A stretch of DNA of 45,405 bases from Pseudomonadota bacterium (GCA_016713725.1 JADJOO010000024.1:1-45405), one strand, 5' to 3'; numbered from the stretch's first letter, positions 9,439-17,655 are shown. Notes: generated from the sequence alone by a model not told the origin. Translations and numbers: made by a program.

Positions 9439-10088
9439 CTATTGCCCGTCCCCGTCGGTGCACCAGGCGTGGAGCACGTCACGGTCGAGCGACACGGGAA
9501 GATCACCCAACCCTGCCACGCCGAGCGCCAGCAGGCTCCCATCTCCATCCGGCTCCTCGAGCGTGAAACACTTCGGGCGGTTGTCGGTCCCGACGACGAC
9601 GATCCGCGACAGTTGCCGTTTGAGCTTGTCGTTTCGCGGCGTCAGCGTGATTTCCCAGCGGGACTCGGAACCCCGCGCGCTGACGGCGAAGTGTCGATCG
9701 ACCAGCCGGCGATCGCCCTGGAGGATCGCGCCGAAGCTCGCCAGCATTCCGCGCAGCTCCGGAGCCCGGTCGAGAGTAAAGCGCCGCGGCTTGCTGCCCG
9801 CGCGCTCGACGGAAACGTTCTCGCCTTGCAGTATGGTCACTTCCTGGTACGGCCATACCACGCGTCGCACGAGCGAGCCATCTTCGCGATGTTCGAGGCG
9901 ACCGGAAACCGCGATGGGCTTCTCGAGCAGTCTCGAGTAGCGGACCTCCACGAAGCTTGTCGAGTCCGGCGCCGGTTGTGCCAGTCGTGCGCGAGCAACG
10001 TATCACGTCGGGTTCAGCCGCGCGCAGCAGGAGCTGACGCCAGCGTCAGGCTGATCATTGCCAGCCGGGCGATCGTTCCAGAATTCAT
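9439..10088 (-). pseudogene. LolA-like outer-membrane lipoprotein carrier, frameshifted near its N-terminus
   Basis: The main 170-residue block reads VEVRYSRLLEKPIAVSGRLE, VVWPYQEVTILQGENVSVER, ELRGMLASFGAILQGD and WEITLTPRNDKLKRQL, typical of the LolA-like periplasmic protein of aryl polyene clusters, here probably a carrier for the polyene lipid. Upstream, LAQPAPDSTSF is in the same frame but is preceded by a stop. A signal-peptide-like stretch (ARLAMISLTLASAPAA) followed by EPDVI lies in another frame starting at ATG 10088, so two single-base shifts near 9990-10010 separate signal peptide and mature protein. The gene overlaps the C-terminus of the acyltransferase and precedes the exporter by four bases. 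An alternative start is ATG at 10058. Confidence 0.76.
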
Positions 10089-10969
10089 AGAAATTGAACC
10101 AGTTGTAGGGTGCGACGCGCAGCAGGGACGCAAACCGGTTGGCGAAGTCCTGTACCACCTCTCGCGCAGTTGTTGCTGACGCTGCTTGCGGTCGATCTGC
10201 AGTTGCTCCGTGATCAGCTCGAAATGCAGATCGTTACCGGTTTGCCGCCACGGTACAAGCCTGCGCATAAGACGACGGGAACGTGCAGCGCCGCGGCGAT
10301 CTGCCAGGGCGCCGTCGGAAACTCAGCAGGTTGGCCGAGGAAATCCACGCTGACCGTCGCGTTGCCGGGCCGACCCCGGTCGGCCAGCATGGTCACGAGC
10401 GCGCCCTGGTTCAGGGCGGCGCCGATTTCCAGCGCGACGGCCGTGCCGTCCTTGCGGGGATTGATGATTCCTGACGCGATCTGCGGGTTCAGCTGCTTCA
10501 GGATTGCCGAGAGGGCGGGGCTGTGCTCCGCATCCAGCACCACGCGCGAGGTGACATCCGGGCGAAGCGTGCTCGCCGCTCGCAGTGCCTCGAAACTGCC
10601 GACGTGGGCGCCTACCAGCAGCACGCCCCGGCCGAGGTCCATCGCGTGGTGCAACTCCTCCAGCCCGATGAGGCGCACGTCGAAGCGCCACATGCTGTCA
10701 CTGAGAAAATACACGCGATCGAGGGTCACGCCGGCAAATGTATGAATATGTCGCGCGACCTCGAGCAAGGTCGGGAAGCGGCCGAGCACCCGCACCAGAT
10801 AGGCACGCGAGGCGCGGCGCTCCGGCCCGCGCCGGATCATGAAGTAGGCAGTTATCGGATACAGCACCAAACGCGCGACCTTGCGTCCAAGGCCAAGCGC
10901 CACGCCTACCAGAAGGCGCAAGGCGAGGCTGGTGCCACCCTCTGGACGTCTGAGCCACGCGTCCGTCAC
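10003..10969 (-). pseudogene. LpxL/HtrB-like lipid acyltransferase (aryl polyene cluster), frameshifted
   Basis: This inner-membrane acyltransferase resembles LpxL/HtrB. After a short hydrophobic N-terminus it has YFMIRRGPERRASRAYLVRV, GRGVLLVGAHVGSFEALRAA (the HxGxxE region, corresponding to the HX4D/E catalytic motif), GALVTMLADRGRP, FLGQPAEFPTAPWQIAAALH and PVVLCAGLYRGG. The C-terminus continues in two other frames: NDLHFELITEQLQIDRKQRQ, then EVVQDFANRFASLL and VAPYNWFNFYEFW, to a TGA at 10003-10005. The breaks are near 10243 and 10160; the second looks like a GA duplication. In these clusters the enzyme probably joins the polyene to a lipid anchor. The GTG start at 10969 forms a GTGA overlap with the dehydratase stop. 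Confidence 0.8.
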
Positions 10970-11329
10970 GAGGCCGCAACCCTGGTGCCGCTCATCGTTC
11001 CCTTTGCGATCGTGGCTTCGCCGCGATAGACGGCAAATTCAAGCAGGGGTCCGCGGAGCGCGAGCACTATTCTCGCTGTCTCGTCCGGCTTCAGCGGAGC
11101 GAGGAACTTTGCGTGCGACAGCCCATGAATGCGGAACCCGCCGCCCAGCCAGGCTTCCGCGGCGTCGATGACCGCATCCAGGATCATGACTCCAGGAACT
11201 GTCGGATTGCCGGGGAAATGGCCGGTCAGCGCTGGGTGCTTTGCAGGGACGCGGAGCGTCGCAGAATGCGTGGATGGTGCGTCGGCAGTCACGGTGGCGG
11301 AGGTGCTGTAAACCGGCTTGAGGCAGCAT
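10966..11329 (-). CDS. FabA/FabZ-like 3-hydroxyacyl-ACP dehydratase (aryl polyene cluster)
   Basis: This is a small hotdog-fold dehydratase of about 105 to 120 residues. The key motif is HPALTGHFPGNPTVPGVMIL, holding the catalytic His of the FabZ-like family, followed by FRIHGLSHAKFLAPLKPDET and a Gly-rich end. It would remove water from 3-hydroxyacyl intermediates to make the conjugated double bonds, along with the second dehydratase at the end of the set. The start is uncertain: GTG at 11292 is in frame with the body, while ATG at 11329 needs a one-base shift. The TGA overlaps the acyltransferase GTG by four bases, so the two are probably coupled. Confidence 0.78.
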
Positions 11330-11368
11330 GAACGCTTCCCATTCGACGCACAACCAGCGGTGACGACT

Positions 11369-12159
11369 TCAGGTCGTCGTGGGCGAAGCCGCAAGTTCAT
11401 CCACGCGCTTGAACACGAAGCCGCGCGCGCGCAGACCACCGATGATCTCAGGCAGGGCTTCCAGCGTGGCGCTGCGGTCTTGCGTGCCCTGCAGTCCGGA
11501 ACCGTCATGCAGGAGCAGAATCCCGCCCGCCCTGGCCCCGAGCACCAGGCGACGGGCGATTGCGTCGGCGTTCGAGCGCACGGCATCGAAGCCACGTACC
11601 TGCCAGCCGACGCAGGTCATGGCGTGTTTCGCCAGCACGTCACCAAGCACGGGGTTCTTGAAGCCGTGCGGGGCACGGTAGTACTGCGGCCGCTTGCCAA
11701 TCGCGGCTTCAATGACATCGCTGCAGTCGTTGATCTCGCGCGTGAGTCCGGCGTGAAGCGCGAAGTTGATGTTCCATGCATGGCTGAAGCTGTGATTGCC
11801 AATCAGGTGACCCTGTCGGTCAATCTCGCGCAGCACGGCCTGGTTGACGCGGGCGCGCTCGCCCACGACGAAGAAAGTGGCGGTCACTTTCTCGCGTGCC
11901 AGAATTTCGAGCACGCGGGGCGTGAATTCGGGGTCCGGCCCGTCATCGAACGTCAGTGCAACGGCATTGACACCCGGTACCTGCCACAACGTGGGCGCCC
12001 AGAGGGAGCTGTTGACGTCGAACACGCCCCAGGCTATCAACGAAAACGCGGAGGACGATCAACCCGGCAATCCACCAGGAGGTTGGAGCATCGCCAAAAC
12101 CACAGCGCGGCCAACACACAAACAGCCGCAAGAAACTTGATTGCAATCGCTTTGGCCAT
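11369..12159 (-). pseudogene. Membrane-anchored polysaccharide deacetylase family protein, frameshifted N-terminus
   Basis: The intact 220-residue body is a NodB-type deacetylase domain: VNAVALTFDDGPDPEFTPRV carries the Asp-Asp metal and catalytic motif, IGNHSFSHAWNINFALH the two metal His residues, YYRAPHGFKNPVLGDVLAKH the groove motif, and ILLLHDGSG the C-terminal catalytic His. Upstream are two hydrophobic pieces in other frames, AIKFLAAVCVLAALWF from ATG 12159 and SWWIAGLIVLRVF, which would make a membrane anchor. Two single-base shifts, near 12095 and 12040, separate them from the body. It heads the leftward set, about 40 bases before the dehydratase. Its substrate is unknown; homologues are sometimes found with aryl polyene genes. 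Confidence 0.76.
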
Positions 12160-12309
12160 GGGTGAACCGGGTGCCTGTCCAGACGCGAGATGCCCAATAG
12201 CGTAGCAGCGGGGGCGCGTGGCAATTCGCGCAACGCGCGCCTCAGCCAACCCGTTGATGCTGCTGAAGTTCTACCGATCGGATCGCAACGCTGGCAGCAA
12301 ATCACGGGT

Positions 12310-12329
12310 GGCTCGATGCCCATCGAGCC
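12310..12329. promoter_or_regulatory. Inverted repeat between divergent genes
   Basis: A perfect inverted repeat, GGCTCGATG-CC-CATCGAGCC, lies in the 244-base space between the deacetylase (leftward start 12159) and the secreted protein (rightward start 12404). It is not followed by a T run, so a terminator is unlikely. An operator or an RNA hairpin is possible. No regulator gene lies next to it. Confidence 0.4.
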
Positions 12330-12403
12330 GCGGCCGGTCACGCGATGCGTCGCTTGAGCGCATCATTGGTGCCCCCTTGACCGACGCTTGACCAGGAGGT
12401 CAC

Positions 12404-12847
12404 GTGCACAGAATCATCAGAGGAACGATCCTTGGCGCCTGCGCGATGCTGGCTGGCCTGCCTGCGGTCGCGACCGCGGGAGGCGACGTCGCGTGCGAAC
12501 TCAGCTTTCAGATGTCGGGTTGGTCGGTTTTCTACAAGGAGTCGAGTGGCAGCGGGACCATCAAGTGCTCGAACGGCCAGTCGATGGCCGTGACGTTGCA
12601 GGCCAAGGGCGGTGGGCTGACGTTCGGCAAGTCGACGATCGACGACGGCCGCGGCGAGTTTTCTGGCGTCAGTGACATCAACGAACTGCTCGGTAGCTAC
12701 GCCTCGGCGGAAGCCCACGCCGGTGCTGTGAAATCGGCGAAGGCCCAGGTGGTCACCAAGGGTGAGGTTTCGCTCGCCTTGAGCGGCACCGGAAGCGGCT
12801 GGGACGTCGGGGTCGCCGTGGGTAACTTCATCATTTCCCAGCGTTAG
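12404..12847 (+). CDS. Secreted protein of unknown function
   Basis: This 147-residue protein has an N-terminal signal peptide (IIRGTILGACAMLAGLP, with cleavage likely after VATA) and a small Gly- and Ser-rich mature domain containing GSGTIKCSNGQSMAVTLQAK, then GGGLTFGKSTIDDGRGEFSG. The alternating pattern suggests a beta-rich periplasmic domain, distantly like EipA (DUF1134) or Ysc84 proteins, but this is only an impression. It starts with GTG; AGGAGG at 12394-12399, four bases before, decides the start. It stands alone, divergent from the deacetylase and convergent with the DUF3309 gene. The function is not recognised. Confidence 0.72.
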   Translation: MHRIIRGTILGACAMLAGLPAVATAGGDVACELSFQMSGWSVFYKESSGSGTIKCSNGQSMAVTLQAKGGGLTFGKSTIDDGRGEFSGVSDINELLGSYASAEAHAGAVKSAKAQVVTKGEVSLALSGTGSGWDVGVAVGNFIISQR

Positions 12848-12938
12848 GTCATTGCGTCGACGACAGCGGTCACCTCGCGCGCCAGGACATCGTCGCCATG
12901 CGCGAGCAGACTGTCACCGGGGCGCCGAGCCGCAGGCT

Positions 12939-13096
12939 TTACAGACGTCCGAGCAGGAACAGGACGAGGACGATTACGAGCAGCACCCCGACGATGCCGC
13001 TCGGAGCGTACCCCAGCTCCGCGCGTGTGGCCAAACAGGAATGACGCCCAGGAGCGCCAGCACAAGGATGACCAGGAGAATTGTACCGATGCTCAT
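12939..13096 (-). pseudogene. DUF3309 small hydrophobic protein, one-base frameshift
   Basis: This is a DUF3309 protein of about 52 residues, a family of very small hydrophobic proteins of unknown function common in proteobacteria. From ATG 13096 it reads MSIGTILLVILVLALLGVIP, then VWPHARSWG; after a one-base deletion it continues YAPSGIVGVLLVIVLVLFLL and GRL to the stop at 12939-12941. The family consensus (TILLIILIL...WPHSRSWGYGPSG...LLLLGRI) matches across the shift near 13015. It is too short to be called easily and is broken only by the missing base. Confidence 0.72.
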
Positions 13097-13268
13097 ACTC
13101 TGCACCTCGCTGTCGTTGGTCGCCGCGGCCGTCCGCGCATCGACGATGATCTGAGTGCAGGTTAGTCGCTGCCGCCGGCGCCATCTGTACGCTTCCGCAC
13201 TGACGCGACGCAGGATGTGAACCGCGATTGCCACATTCCCCTATTTGATGGCGGCGCGCCAAAGCCTA

Positions 13269-13300
13269 TGCTGCATAGCAGCAAGTGCTGTTTTGCAGCA
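13269..13300. promoter_or_regulatory. Two TGC-rich palindromes upstream of the phasin gene, candidate PhaR operator
   Basis: TGCTGC-ATA-GCAGCA (13269-13283) is a perfect palindrome and TGCTG-N5-CAGCA (13286-13300) follows it three bases later, 21 bases before the phasin ATG. The first contains CTGC-N3-GCAG, a form reported for the PHA-responsive repressor PhaR, which controls phasin genes. Assignment to PhaR is inference; no phaR gene is in the window. Confidence 0.5.
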
Positions 13301-13320
13301 TGCATTGCGAGGAGCAGCCA

Positions 13321-13860
13321 ATGATTGCCCACATCAATGAGTCTGGAAGCGTGCGGAGGCGGGACCTGGCTGAGCAGTTCCGCAGGTTGCGCGATGAACC
13401 GATTGAGACAATGCGCGAAGTCGCCGTGAGTTCAGCCGACGGCATCAAGTCACTGAAGACGCCCGTCCGCTCATTCGCGCACTCGGGCGTGAAGCTCGCG
13501 ACCGTGTCGCAGAACGCCGTGCAGAACCTGATCGAGCTGGAGTCGGAGGTCATCACGTCGGCGCTGACCGCCGTGGCCATGCGTCTCGAGCGGGCCGCGC
13601 AGGCTGAAAACGTCTTTGACCTGGTCCTCGACCAGGCCGAGATGCTCGGTGCGACTCGTGATCGCATCGTCGATCACGCAACCCGTGCGGTGGAGATCGT
13701 CAAGGTTTCGGGCCGGGACCTGCGGGATGTCGCGAGGCATGCCTACGAGGTCGCAATCAAGGCGACCGGGGACAAGGCTCCCGGGGTGAAGAAGGCCAGG
13801 CGCAAGGCCAAGCGCGCCGTCCGCAAGACGACCGCCCGCGCCCGCAAGGCCGCCGCGTGA
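13321..13860 (+). CDS. Phasin family protein
   Basis: This 179-residue protein matches the phasin family: a helical, Met- and Ala-rich body (SFAHSGVKLATVSQNAVQNL, then IELESEVITSALTAVAMRLE) that coats polyhydroxyalkanoate granules. The end is a basic Lys/Arg/Ala tail (KKARRKAKRAVRKTTARARK) like those of granule-nucleoid linking phasins. ATG at 13321 is chosen because GAGGAG stands seven bases upstream; earlier in-frame codons lie within the palindromes. It is a single gene followed by a strong terminator. No PHA synthase is in the window. The tail suggests nucleic-acid contact, which is inference. Confidence 0.82.
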   Translation: MIAHINESGSVRRRDLAEQFRRLRDEPIETMREVAVSSADGIKSLKTPVRSFAHSGVKLATVSQNAVQNLIELESEVITSALTAVAMRLERAAQAENVFDLVLDQAEMLGATRDRIVDHATRAVEIVKVSGRDLRDVARHAYEVAIKATGDKAPGVKKARRKAKRAVRKTTARARKAAA

Positions 13861-13906
13861 ACGAGGCCCGACGCACCTGTTGATTGCAACTGGTTTCCCC
13901 CCGATT

Positions 13907-13930
13907 GCGCCCTCTTCGGAGGGCGCTTTT
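13907..13930 (+). terminator. Rho-independent terminator after the phasin gene
   Basis: A perfect 8-bp stem, GCGCCCTC / GAGGGCGC, closes a TTCG tetraloop (13915-13918) and is followed by four T's and a T-rich stretch. It lies 46 bases after the phasin stop and would end that transcript. Confidence 0.88.
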
Positions 13931-14030
13931 CTTCCTGGCTAGGTCTTCACGTGGTGTGAGACTGGCGGCCTTCCGGGTTCGTACGCCAGGGCACGGGAAA
14001 CGACGTGTCCGCATGGAGGATGATGTTTGC

Positions 14031-14941
14031 GTGAGGCGTCGACCACTCAGCGCTTCCTGCCTGCGAATGACCAGTCTGTTTGCGGTTCTGTCGGCCTGTG
14101 TGTGTGTTTCGGTCGCCGCCGCAAAGCCCGCAACGGACCCGGCATCGGCACTGCGTGCTCGATATGCGGCCTTGAGCGGGCAACTCAAGCACAGCCCGTT
14201 CCCGCAGCATCTCCACGTCGAGTCCATGGAGGGGACTGGCGCTTCGCAAGGCGATGTCTATGCCGTCGTCGACTACCCGATCGCGACAGTCAGCGACGCG
14301 TTCTCAAGCCCGGCGAACTGGTGCGACGCCCTGATACTGCACCTCAACGTGAAATACTGTCGTCCCGTCTCCCGTGACGGGCACACAGTGCTCTCAACCG
14401 CACTTGGCAGGAATTTCGACCAGCCCCTGAGCAGCACGTATCGAGCCGATTTCGTCTACAGCATTACAGCGTCGCGGCCGGACTACGTGGACGTCGAGCT
14501 GAATGCTCGCCACGGACCGCTCGGCACCGGAAACTACCGCATCTCCCTCGAGGCCGTGGGACTGGAGAACGAGCGGGCGTTCGTACACCTGCGGTATTCC
14601 TACACCTATGGCTTCGCGGGTCGCCTGGCGATGGAGATGTACCTCTCGACATCCGGCAGCGACAAGGTCGGCTTCACGCTGATCGAGGGATCGAGCGACT
14701 CGCAACCGGAATTCATCGGCGGTGTCCGCGGTGCGATCGAACGCAACACCATGCGCTACTACCTGGCCATCGACGCCTATCTTGGCGCGCTCTCGACGCC
14801 CGCCCCGGCGCGTTTCGAACAGAGCCTCGAGCGCTGGTTCAATGGCACCGAGCTCTACCCCGCCAGCTCCGCGAGATTAACCGCGAGACCTATTTCGCGA
14901 TGAAGCGCAGCGAGTACCTGCGACAACAGACCACCCAGTAG
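14031..14941 (+). pseudogene. Secreted START/SRPBCC-like protein of unknown function, frameshifted near its C-terminus
   Basis: This is a protein of about 300 residues with a signal peptide (basic RRRPLS, then MTSLFAVLSACVCVSVAAA). The body (GDVYAVVDYPIATVSDAFSS, then PANWCDALILHLNVKYC and later TLIEGSSDSQPEFIGGVRGA) suggests a lipid-binding START-like fold; the exact family is not recognised. GTG at 14031 is preferred because GGAGGA lies ten bases before it; ATG at 14013 is in the same frame. The open frame stops at 14903, but a one-base shift near 14865 gives LREINRETYFAMKRSEYLRQ, ending at TAG 14939-14941, which looks more natural. It runs towards the M15-like gene. Confidence 0.65.
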
Positions 14942-14969
14942 CAGCTGGCACGCCAGGCGCCGCCGCCGC

Positions 14970-15773
14970 TTAATCGCGGGCCACCGCTTCAGGCACGTAG
15001 GTGTAGTGCCACGGCGCCGGCGGAGAAGCTTGCGGGCCGACAAACTTGTCGCTCGCCGCACGCACGGCTGCGTCGAGTCTCGCTGCCCATCCCGCCGCCG
15101 CCCAATCAGTGGCGATCGAAGCGGTGCCAGGGCCTGCGACGACCCGCCCGTCCTGATGCACCTGAAAGTCGATCGCCCGCATCTGGCCGTGCAACGACAA
15201 ACCGGGAGCCGCGATCGTCGGCGTCGGCACTGGTTTGTATCCGGACAGGAATGCCTTGAGTGACTCCCGGGCTTGCTCGGGGCGATTCGCGGCGAAGCCA
15301 GGCGACAGGATCAGCGCCTGCGCCGCCGCCAGGATTCCCTTGGCCGCCGCCTCCACCGACCCGTTGCTGTTCCAGTTCTCGACCTGCACGTCGAGGCTCC
15401 GCACCTGTGAATTCACGTACAACTCGAATCCGGGGCTGGCGGCGACGAACACCACCCTGACTTTCTCAATCTCCCGTTGCAGGTCGCGTTGCTGCGGGGA
15501 GTCTTCGAAGGCTTCGATCTGTTCCTGGGTCCAACTCCAGCGTTCGGCAAGGTGAGGCGCGCTCCGCAGGTATGAACGCAACGCCAACAACTGCCGGCCG
15601 GTGCCGACGAGCTGCACCAGGGTCCGTTCGACCCGAGGGTCGAGTTGCGCGCCAATGGACGCGACGTACGACGGCAGCGTGTCGGCATCAGGAGCAGTCG
15701 CGTGCGCGAGGCCGCCCACGCTCAGCGCAGATAGAAGCGCGGCAATCGTGGCTATCCAGACCCTTGCCGTCAT
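14970..15773 (-). CDS. Secreted M15 (VanY/DacC-like) family protein, catalytic Glu apparently replaced
   Basis: This 267-residue protein has a signal peptide (ARVWIATIAALLSALSVGGL) and a C-terminal domain resembling D-Ala-D-Ala carboxypeptidase-like M15 proteins. SLHGQMRAIDFQV fits the SxHxxxxAxD zinc motif and PWHYTYVP the second zinc His. Family members usually have Glu before the Trp-His pair (EPWHY); here it is Ala (APWHY). If this is not a base error, the protein would be inactive as a peptidase but could still bind peptidoglycan. ATG at 15773 overlaps the stop of the upstream sorbosone-dehydrogenase-like gene (ATGA), so they are co-translated. The middle region (residues 60 to 180) is helical and unassigned. 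Confidence 0.68.
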   Translation of the reverse strand: MTARVWIATIAALLSALSVGGLAHATAPDADTLPSYVASIGAQLDPRVERTLVQLVGTGRQLLALRSYLRSAPHLAERWSWTQEQIEAFEDSPQQRDLQREIEKVRVVFVAASPGFELYVNSQVRSLDVQVENWNSNGSVEAAAKGILAAAQALILSPGFAANRPEQARESLKAFLSGYKPVPTPTIAAPGLSLHGQMRAIDFQVHQDGRVVAGPGTASIATDWAAAGWAARLDAAVRAASDKFVGPQASPPAPWHYTYVPEAVARD

Positions 15774-17113
15774 TGCCACCCTCGACGTCGCCCCGGCGCC
15801 TCCGGTTGGACGCGCCACACGACATTGCCAACGTCGTCCGCGACGAGCAGGGCACCTGCCCGGTCAACCGCCACGCCGACCGGACGACCCAGGGCATCGC
15901 CCTTGGCATTGACGAATCCGGTCAGGATGTCCTCGGGAGTTCCAACGGGATGTCCGTCGTCGAAGGCCACGAATATGACTTTGTAGCCGCTGCGCGGCTG
16001 TCGATTCCAGGAGCCGTGCTGGCCGATGAACGCTCCGCCGGAATAGTGCTGCGGCAATAGAGTGCCGCGATAGAACGCCAGCCCGAGCGATGCGGTATGC
16101 GCGCCGAGCGCGTAGTCCGGCGCGACGGCACGAGCGACCAGGTCGGGGCGCTGGGGCTGCACCCGCGTGTCGAGGTGAGGACCGTAATAGCTGTATGGCC
16201 ACCCGTAGAAGGCACCATCCTGCACTTCGGTCATGAAATCTGGCACCAGGTCGCTACCGAGTTCATCGCGTTCGTTGACGGTGGTCCACAGCGCGCCTGA
16301 GTGCGGTTCCCAGTCCAACCCGTTCGGGTTACGAAGTCCTGTGGCGAACGGGCGCCAGCCGCCGGTTGCGGGAATCACCTCCAGGATCGCGGCTCGATTG
16401 GCTTCGTTCTCCATGCCGTTCTCGCCCACGTTGCTGTTCGAGCCGACCGTCACGTAGAGACGCGAGCCATCCTGGCTGGCAATGATGTTGCGGGTCCAGT
16501 GATGATTGATCGTGCCCGCAGGCAGACTGACTATCTTTTCGCCCGGTACGCTGATCTGCGTATCGCCCGCCTCGTAGGGAAAACGCATGACCGAATCGGT
16601 GTTGGCGACATAGAGCTTGTTGCCGACGAGTGCCATACCGAACGGTGAATTCAGATCTCTCAGCAATTCGGATCGATAGTCCGCAGTACCGTCGCCGTCG
16701 GTGTCGCGCAGCAACGTGATGCGGTTGGCGCTCGGAACGGTGGCGCCGGCCCGCTCCATGATCCGGCTCGCCACCCAGCCCTTGACGCCGCGCGCGTCAT
16801 CCGGGCGGGTCGGACCATTGCTTTCCGCAACGAGAACGTCGCCGTTTGGCAGCACGTACAGCCAGCGGGGGTGATCGAGGCCTGCCGCAAAGGGACTCAC
16901 CACCAGTCCGGCCGCCGCCACCGGCGTCGCGCCGGAAGGCCAGCCTTTTGCCGGAGCGATCTGCACCGTCGGTATCAGTGTCGGATGAGGCGGCGGCAAC
17001 GTTGGCGCCGGGCCGAAACCGGCGCTCTCCGGCAGGGTCGCCCAGTGGTCACAGCCGGCCAGACCGAGCAGGAGTATTGATGCGACTACAGGATGGATAT
17101 TGAGCTTGGACAT
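15770..17113 (-). CDS. Sorbosone/glucose dehydrogenase-like beta-propeller lipoprotein
   Basis: This 447-residue lipoprotein has a signal sequence with a lipobox (LLGLAGC, Cys21) and a beta-propeller like L-sorbosone and soluble PQQ glucose dehydrogenases: FAAGLDHPRWLYVLPNGDVL, RDTDGDGTADYRSELLRDLN, GTINHHWTRNIIASQDGSRL, LRNPNGLDWEPHSGALWTTV, GAFYGWPYSYYG, GQHGSWNRQPRSGYKVIFV and GRPVGVAVDRAGALLVADD. It would oxidise sugars or aldoses in the periplasm with PQQ, but the substrate is unknown. ATG at 17113 is used because the lipobox follows it. The frame is intact. It shares four bases with the M15-like gene downstream. Confidence 0.84.
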   Translation of the reverse strand: MSKLNIHPVVASILLLGLAGCDHWATLPESAGFGPAPTLPPPHPTLIPTVQIAPAKGWPSGATPVAAAGLVVSPFAAGLDHPRWLYVLPNGDVLVAESNGPTRPDDARGVKGWVASRIMERAGATVPSANRITLLRDTDGDGTADYRSELLRDLNSPFGMALVGNKLYVANTDSVMRFPYEAGDTQISVPGEKIVSLPAGTINHHWTRNIIASQDGSRLYVTVGSNSNVGENGMENEANRAAILEVIPATGGWRPFATGLRNPNGLDWEPHSGALWTTVNERDELGSDLVPDFMTEVQDGAFYGWPYSYYGPHLDTRVQPQRPDLVARAVAPDYALGAHTASLGLAFYRGTLLPQHYSGGAFIGQHGSWNRQPRSGYKVIFVAFDDGHPVGTPEDILTGFVNAKGDALGRPVGVAVDRAGALLVADDVGNVVWRVQPEAPGRRRGWQ

Positions 17114-17655
17114 GAGGAATGCGTCTCCCTGTGGCGCGGGTGCGATCACCCCTTCGGCAGAGGCCGTCGATCGGCCCGGTATGCATGTATGGGCCCCTGG
17201 GACGATGCTCTCTGTACGCTGCCGCACGGAAGCGGCGGTTCCCGACCGGTGCCTGATGTCAGGCCGTGGAACTCGCTGCTCCTGGCTCGCCTGGAGGGCA
17301 CGGGAGCAGGCGCATCCCTTGTACGAAGGCCGGCGCCTGCTTCAGGCGCCCGGCTGGCGGACAGAAGAAGCACTTCGTCCGCGGACGGATCGAACGGAAT
17401 ATCGGTCAGGCGACCGGCGCCCAGCTCACTCAGCAGTTCCAGGTCGATACGACTCGCACCCGCGAGATTCACCAGCAATCGGCTCACCACGGCATCGTCG
17501 GACGCGCTGATCGTGCAATTGACGGTGCCGCCGGGGCCGACGGGGTTCGCGCAACCGCAGGCTCTCCCGCTTCATCTCGTCCAGCAACGCCACCCCTCAA
17601 GCATAGCCCAGGACCCTCGCCACGCGACACGGACCGCCGTGTCCGCCGGTCACAG
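17114..17655. other. Region between divergent genes, no confident gene
   Basis: This 540-base stretch separates the leftward sorbosone-dehydrogenase-like gene from the rightward metallo-beta-lactamase gene. The reverse strand has an open stretch reading TVNCTISASDDAVVSRLLVN then LAGASRIDLELLSELGAG around 17390-17526. It looks protein-like but has no recognised family, no clear start and a stop just upstream (17572-17574). It may be a frameshifted small gene. Nothing else was found here apart from the palindrome given separately. Confidence 0.35.
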
